Shown here: positions 1 to 3,556 of the stretch, one piece after another | How positions within the stretch are numbered: the stretch's first letter is position 1 | How the letters are laid out: every line of letters begins with the position of its first letter | NCBI GenBank assembly: GCA_027459565.1 | Contig: DAIDIA010000298.1 | Span: 1 to 6,008, forward strand | DNA: 6,008 nucleotides | Reading direction: 5' to 3' | Source of the DNA: Acidimicrobiaceae bacterium | GTDB lineage: Bacteria; Actinomycetota; Acidimicrobiia; Acidimicrobiales; Bog-793 | Position numbers and translations under genes: made by a program | The notes under the pieces: generated by a model | The model's input: the letters and a program-made list of their open reading frames with translations, nothing else | Databases searched by the model: none | What the model was told of the DNA's origin: nothing

Positions 1-1172
1 GCTCGATCGAGCATGGTGTGGTAGGTCTCGAATGTCATCACCGGGGAGTAGTTACCCTGACGATAGGAGTACGGATTGCGCGAGATGTTCGATTGGTTGA
101 CGATCTCATGGCGGAGCTCATCCGAACGCAAGACGACAGCGTCGATCTGCTCGGCCACCAACTGGGAAACCGTCGACTTCCCTGTCCCGGGAAGACCTCC
201 GACGATGATGAGCTGAATCCGGGATCGCTCGAGGAGTTCGAGCGCGAGCCGATGGAGGTTCCTCGCCTCGCTGGCCGCGTTTGCGCCCTGATCCGTCCGG
301 AGGCAGGCAACCTTCGCTCGTACGTAAGCGTGATACGCGCCATAGTGATCGAGAAGAGAACGTGGCGCATGCGTATCCGAAAGCTCCTCATAGTAATTGC
401 GGAGGAAACTCGCAGATTCGGGAGCAGCCAGACGCTCGAGGTCCATCAGCAAAAAGGAAAGGTCATCGACAACGTCGAGATGACGCAGATGATCATCGAA
501 CTCGAGGCAATCGAGAATTCGCGGGCCGTCAGGGAGGAGAAAGATGTCGGAGGCCTGGAGATCCCCATGACCGTCACAGATCGCGCGCACGGAGATCCGC
601 TGATCAAACAGCGATTCGCGTCCAGAGATATATCTTCGCGCCAGATGCCGTATCTTCGCCTCTACGGCGCCGTCAAGTAGCGATTCGACGAGCGTCGATG
701 TTTGCGCAAAGTTGTCAGACCATCGCCCCAATATTGATTTTGCCGTTGCATCGAGATCGATATTTGGGGAACGAATCGCAAAGGAATGGAAATCGACGAG
801 AACGCGCGCGATCGCCCGGAGCGCCTCGTAGGGTATCGCCTCGGCCCCGAGTAGCGCAGTGAGGCTCCTATCGCGGGGAAGCTGACGCATGATAACCACC
901 GGTTCGAGGACCTGGCCCGCAAGTGCAACCTCTCCAACTCCCAGATAGACGTCCGGAGCGAGTCGTTGGTTCAACTCGACCTCGCGCTCGCAGTCGCGTC
1001 GCCGCAATTCAACAGTTGACAGGTCGAGAAAGTCGAATTTCACGTGTTTGCGGAATTTGAGGACAACGTCACCAAGAAAGACGAGGGTCGAAAGGTGCGT
1101 GGTGAGCGTTGCCGGACCTTCAATGTATTCGCGGCTCGAGGGCCCTTTGCCAAATGCGACAGAAGGACTCAC
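1..1172 (-). CDS. Bifunctional APH-like phosphotransferase / P-loop ATP-binding protein (Rv2004c-like), C-terminus cut by window edge
   Basis: The minus-strand frame is open from an in-frame TGA at 1176-1178 to the window edge, giving about 390 visible residues. Residues 1-310 form an aminoglycoside-phosphotransferase-like kinase fold. An N-lobe stretch VFLGDVVLKFRK is followed by FDFLDLSTVELRRR and LNQRLAPDVYLGV, both typical of this family. The catalytic loop is HGDLQASD (residues 202-209) and the metal-binding segment is DCLEFDD (221-227). A second domain starts near residue 319 with a Walker A motif, GLPGTGKS (326-333), then RSDELR and YSPVMTFETYHTMLDR, typical of the zeta-toxin/kinase-like P-loop half. 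Family members are about 500 residues, so roughly 100 are missing. The substrate is unknown; despite the name, drug resistance should not be assumed. GTG at 1172 is chosen because it is the only start upstream of the kinase N-lobe; the next good start, ATG at 890, would delete that lobe. The ribosome site is weak (GGGTGG, 9 bases upstream). M. tuberculosis Rv2004c has this architecture and is DosR-regulated. The family call is strong; the function is inferred. Confidence 0.9.
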   Translation of the reverse strand, partial: MSPSVAFGKGPSSREYIEGPATLTTHLSTLVFLGDVVLKFRKHVKFDFLDLSTVELRRRDCEREVELNQRLAPDVYLGVGEVALAGQVLEPVVIMRQLPRDRSLTALLGAEAIPYEALRAIARVLVDFHSFAIRSPNIDLDATAKSILGRWSDNFAQTSTLVESLLDGAVEAKIRHLARRYISGRESLFDQRISVRAICDGHGDLQASDIFLLPDGPRILDCLEFDDHLRHLDVVDDLSFLLMDLERLAAPESASFLRNYYEELSDTHAPRSLLDHYGAYHAYVRAKVACLRTDQGANAASEARNLHRLALELLERSRIQLIIVGGLPGTGKSTVSQLVAEQIDAVVLRSDELRHEIVNQSNISRNPYSYRQGNYSPVMTFETYHTMLDR

Positions 1173-1258
1173 GGATCAGCGCCACCCAAGGATTCGGGTC
1201 TGATATCGCCGGCACCCCGTCATGTTGCGAGTGTCGCAGAGGCGAAACATCGAGACTA

Positions 1259-1272
1259 GGGACTAAGGTCCA
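1259..1272. promoter_or_regulatory. DosR/DevR-like dormancy box
   Basis: The sequence GGGACTAAGGTCCA matches 12 of 14 positions of the core of the known DosR consensus (GGGACTWWAGTCCC), and about 15 of 20 over the full 20-base consensus. It is a near-palindrome lying 87 bases upstream of the GTG start of the APH/P-loop gene and 168 bases upstream of the SHOCT gene. Its distance suits activation of the minus-strand gene, and its M. tuberculosis relative Rv2004c is in the DosR regulon. The motif match is seen directly; binding by a DosR-type regulator is inferred. Confidence 0.55.
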
Positions 1273-1362
1273 CGATCGCAGCCGTGAGGTAGACATGACT
1301 GTACGACCCGGGCCGGTGGGGATTGCTGATCACTGCGCCTCATGGCCGCCCGTAACGAAACT

Positions 1363-1380
1363 AGAGGAAGTTGGCCCTAG
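1363..1380. promoter_or_regulatory. Possible second, degenerate DosR-like site
   Basis: The stretch containing GGAAGTTGGCCCT (1366-1378) has one good half-site (GGCCC) with a poorly matching left half. Its position, about 62 bases upstream of the SHOCT start codon, is where an activator site for the plus-strand genes would be expected. Against the M. tuberculosis core consensus it matches only about half the positions, so this is tentative and rests largely on position. Confidence 0.25.
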
Positions 1381-1427
1381 CGTTACCGGTATCCGTGGCT
1401 AAGACTTCGACGTGGAAGCTCAGCGCG

Positions 1428-1433
1428 AGGAGG
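1428..1433 (+). promoter_or_regulatory. Ribosome binding site of the SHOCT gene
   Basis: A perfect AGGAGG sits 7 bases before the first of two consecutive ATG codons (1441 and 1444). The spacing favours the first ATG. Confidence 0.85.
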
Positions 1434-1440
1434 ATCACCC

Positions 1441-1707
1441 ATGATGTGGTATTGGGGCAACAGCGGTGTTCACTGGTGGGGGTGGTTCATTGGATTCGTC
1501 ATCACCGTGGTCTTTTGGGCGTTCTTCATCTATCTCATCATTTCGATCATGCGAGGATATTCGGGGCGAGACCATGTGCATGATGCGCATGGTCTCCACG
1601 ATCCCGAGAAAGTACTCGCACGTCGCTTTGCAAACGGCGAGATCGATGAAGAGGAATTCCACCAGCGCCTTGATGTACTGAGATCTCATGACAACCGAAA
1701 ATCCTGA
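1441..1707 (+). CDS. Small membrane protein with C-terminal SHOCT domain
   Basis: This encodes 88 residues. The N-terminus is rich in tryptophan and aromatic residues (MMWYWGNSGVHWWGW) and runs into one hydrophobic span at about residues 14-38, followed by a basic residue (R38) and a His/Asp-rich linker (RDHVHDAHGLHD). Residues about 53-80 are a SHOCT (short C-terminal) domain: DPEKVLARRFANGEIDEEEF followed by HQRLDVLR, with the characteristic RFA.GEI.EEE pattern. The predicted topology is a periplasm-facing or very short N-terminus, one span and a cytoplasmic SHOCT domain. SHOCT domains are thought to mediate oligomerisation or protein contacts; the specific role of this protein is unknown. 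A perfect ribosome site supports the start. The CYTH-CHAD gene follows after 100 bp on the same strand, so co-transcription is plausible. The histidine-containing linker could bind metal, but this is speculation. Confidence 0.88.
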   Translation: MMWYWGNSGVHWWGWFIGFVITVVFWAFFIYLIISIMRGYSGRDHVHDAHGLHDPEKVLARRFANGEIDEEEFHQRLDVLRSHDNRKS

Positions 1708-1794
1708 TGTCCCCCGTTCGGGGAGCCTCGCTTGCCATGTCGCTGTGGTTCCATTGGATCGCCAGTTGAGATTGCGAAAGCTGCTCTCGCGAGT

Positions 1795-1800
1795 ATGAGG
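1795..1800 (+). promoter_or_regulatory. Ribosome binding site deciding the GTG start of the CYTH-CHAD gene
   Basis: ATGAGG lies 7 bases before the GTG at 1808. The overlapping ATG at 1795 is in another frame and stops after seven codons. The first in-frame ATG, at 1898, would remove 30 residues, including the KVFLVPSRL segment that aligns with the usual start of CYTH domains. The GTG is therefore preferred. Confidence 0.65.
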
Positions 1801-1807
1801 TTCGATC

Positions 1808-3361
1808 GTGCGACCTAACCTCGACCCCACCGCGACATCGCCCGCGAAGGTGTTTCTCGTACCGTCGAGACTTGCTGCCACCGATGTCTTCGGAGGGATG
1901 TCCATCGACAGAGTCCACGTGACGACGCGCCGCGAATTCACGGACCTCTACTTCGATACCAGGAATCTCGATTTGATCCGCTTTGGGGCGATCCTCCGGC
2001 TTCGCGCATCAACGCATCAAAGTTTCTGGAATCTTCAGTTGTTTACGCGTAAGGGCGACAGTTACAAGATTCTTTGCGACCTCGCATACGAAGGACTCCC
2101 TGCAAAAATCCCGGCGGAGCTCACATACCTTCTTCGCGCCTTGCAGCGCTCGCTTCTCCTTCTCCAAATTGGACAGATTCGCGTCATTCAACAGAGCTAT
2201 GAGTTTTGTGAAACGGATGGGACCGTTCATCAGGAAGTCATTGATCGGGAGATAGCTTCAAGCGGGGCCCTTTGGGAAGCGCAGCGATATCGCGAGTTTT
2301 CAACTCGAGAACGAGACACGTCAGGTCGGACTCGTCGACAGTCGCGAACATTCGCCGCCGTCGCTATCGAACAGGGGGCACGCCATGTCGCCTTCGCTCC
2401 CGAGATCGTCCGAGTGCTCGGGTCCTCTCTGCCGCCAGCCTTCGACATTCTTGATAGAGGCGTGAACGCAAGTTCGAGCGTGTACCTGACCTTCCAGCGG
2501 GCAATTGCCCTCTCAGCCCTTCGACTCCTGCGCTTCGACCCACAGGTTCGACTGAGTTCAAACCCTGAGATGGTTCACGAGCTTCGCGTGAGTGTGCGAC
2601 GGCTTCGGTCGGATCTTCGAAGCTATTCGACCGTCCTTCAGCCTGTCCTTGCCGAGGCGCTACGCGCAGAACTTTCGTGGCTCGGTGGAGAAATCGGGAG
2701 AGTGCGCGACTGCGACGTCATAACCAGCCATGTTCTTGCACTTTCGCAATCATCCATGGGCGAGGACGAATCAGGCATCGCAATCCTCAAATCCTTCCTT
2801 GAGGATCGCTGCCATATGAATCGCAACGCGCTTGCGGAGGTCCTCAATTCCGATCGATATGTCAATCTGATTGATGAGATCATCAATGTCGCATCGGGAG
2901 TCGCGTCAATTGAAGCAACAACTGGGACGCGCGATGGCGGCTCTCAGGCGCGGTCCAGCAAACTCGCGATCGCCAAGATCGTCCGCCGAAGATGGCGCAA
3001 ATACGCGAATGCCGCCGATCGAATCAGTCGTGATTCGTCAGACCAGGAGCTTCACCGCGTCCGCATCCTCGCGAAGCGCTGCCGATACGCTGCAGAATCG
3101 ACGATTCCGCTGTTTGGAGATCCAGCCAAGAAGTTTTCCGAGGCATTGGCTGAGATGCAAGACCTCCTTGGCAAGTACCACGATTGCGTTGTTCATGAGA
3201 CTTGGTTAAGGGATTTCGCGGCGAATTTACCGGAGGCAAGAGTCATAATCGGCGAGCTGATAATTCTCATGCGACAGGAGCGGAACCAAATCCGATCAGA
3301 ATGGCCAGCGCTCCGGAAGAGAACTTCCTCGCCAAGACTTCGAAGGTGGATCGAGGTTTAG
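1808..3361 (+). CDS. CYTH-like and CHAD domain protein
   Basis: This encodes 517 residues, the usual size for CYTH-CHAD fusions. Residues about 10-205 resemble a CYTH (triphosphate tunnel) domain: LYFDTRNLDLIRFGAILRLR (47-66), WNLQL (74-78) and TDGTVHQEVID (136-146). Residues about 225-505 are a CHAD helical-bundle domain. The first half has VHELRVSVRRLR (256-267) and GRVRDCDV; the second half repeats the pattern with LHRVRILAKRCRYAAE (from 415) and MQDLLGKYHD (450-459). The histidine and multiple arginines/lysines are the conserved basic residues thought to bind polyphosphate. The CYTH part looks degenerate: the N-terminal ExExK motif that coordinates metal is replaced by TSPAK (10-14), and acidic strand residues are sparse, so triphosphatase activity is doubtful. 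No signal peptide or membrane span is visible, so it is probably cytoplasmic. Association with polyphosphate is inferred from the family. It may be co-transcribed with the SHOCT gene. Confidence 0.92.
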   Translation: MRPNLDPTATSPAKVFLVPSRLAATDVFGGMSIDRVHVTTRREFTDLYFDTRNLDLIRFGAILRLRASTHQSFWNLQLFTRKGDSYKILCDLAYEGLPAKIPAELTYLLRALQRSLLLLQIGQIRVIQQSYEFCETDGTVHQEVIDREIASSGALWEAQRYREFSTRERDTSGRTRRQSRTFAAVAIEQGARHVAFAPEIVRVLGSSLPPAFDILDRGVNASSSVYLTFQRAIALSALRLLRFDPQVRLSSNPEMVHELRVSVRRLRSDLRSYSTVLQPVLAEALRAELSWLGGEIGRVRDCDVITSHVLALSQSSMGEDESGIAILKSFLEDRCHMNRNALAEVLNSDRYVNLIDEIINVASGVASIEATTGTRDGGSQARSSKLAIAKIVRRRWRKYANAADRISRDSSDQELHRVRILAKRCRYAAESTIPLFGDPAKKFSEALAEMQDLLGKYHDCVVHETWLRDFAANLPEARVIIGELIILMRQERNQIRSEWPALRKRTSSPRLRRWIEV

Positions 3362-3384
3362 GATCCGAAGGATCCGAAGGATCC
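3361..3384. repeat. GGATCCGAA short tandem repeat at the end of the CYTH-CHAD gene
   Basis: The 9-base unit GGATCCGAA occurs twice and is followed by a third GGATCC. It begins on the last base of the TAG stop codon. Because GGATCC is self-complementary, any adjacent pair can form a 6-bp stem with a 3-base loop on either strand. Confidence 0.85.
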
Positions 3385-3556
3385 ATCGGATGCCTCGAGT
3401 TGGAGGTCGGACCGTTCGCCGAAAAGGCGATCGCACCGCCCGGGTCGTCGGCTCTCCGATACTGGTCCCGCGGGATGGTGCCGACTCCCAGCTCGCCGCT
3501 GGGTGCCTCGCAATCACGTCGACCGGTGGGGCGAAGAGAGGTTTCAGCTATTCCGA
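3362..3556. other. Convergent intergenic spacer
   Basis: These 195 bases separate the stop codons of the CYTH-CHAD gene and the convergent surface-protein gene. No coding sequence is supported. It holds the GGATCCGAA tandem repeat, a small TCGCC/GGCGA hairpin (3416-3430), a 10-base palindrome TCCCGCGGGA (3466-3475) and a 6-bp-stem hairpin (3487-3503). None is followed by a T-run on either strand, so classical intrinsic terminators are not evident, although GC-rich hairpins can end transcription in actinobacteria. Confidence 0.7.
3487..3503. terminator. Possible bidirectional hairpin terminator
   Basis: CCCAGC and GCTGGG form a perfect 6-bp stem around a 5-base loop (TCGCC), 54 bases past the stop codon of the surface-protein gene and within the convergent spacer. 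There is no T-run on either side, so this is a weak call resting on position and stem quality. Confidence 0.3.

Larger units (their letters stand above)
1173..1440. promoter_or_regulatory. Divergent intergenic control region
   Basis: This 268-bp region separates the start codons of the minus-strand APH/P-loop gene and the plus-strand SHOCT gene, so it must hold the promoters for both directions. I see no convincing coding sequence in it. It contains one good DosR-like palindrome (1259-1272) and a weaker candidate (1363-1380). No sigma-70-like -35/-10 pair with proper spacing stands out. TAGTCT, read on the minus strand at 1253-1258, and TAAGAC at 1400-1405 are possible -10 elements. The lack of clear -35 hexamers would suit activator-dependent promoters, but that is inference. 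Confidence 0.7.

Noticed and set aside
18..680. A 220-residue plus-strand open frame
   Set aside because: It lies antisense to the APH/P-loop gene, whose motifs (HGD loop, DCLEFDD, Walker A) are unmistakable; the plus-strand translation has no recognisable domain.
1712..1723. CCCC-GTTC-GGGG hairpin just after the SHOCT stop codon
   Set aside because: The stem is only four pairs and no T-run follows, so it is not a credible terminator between the SHOCT and CHAD genes.
1747..1760. GGTTCCATTGGATC, a small palindrome upstream of the CHAD gene resembling the centre of some DosR-type sites
   Set aside because: Only the central seven bases fit and the outer G/C arms are missing, so chance is the simpler explanation.
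1435..1941. A 168-residue minus-strand open frame across the SHOCT gene and the start of the CHAD gene
   Set aside because: It overlaps two well-supported plus-strand genes and shows no motif.
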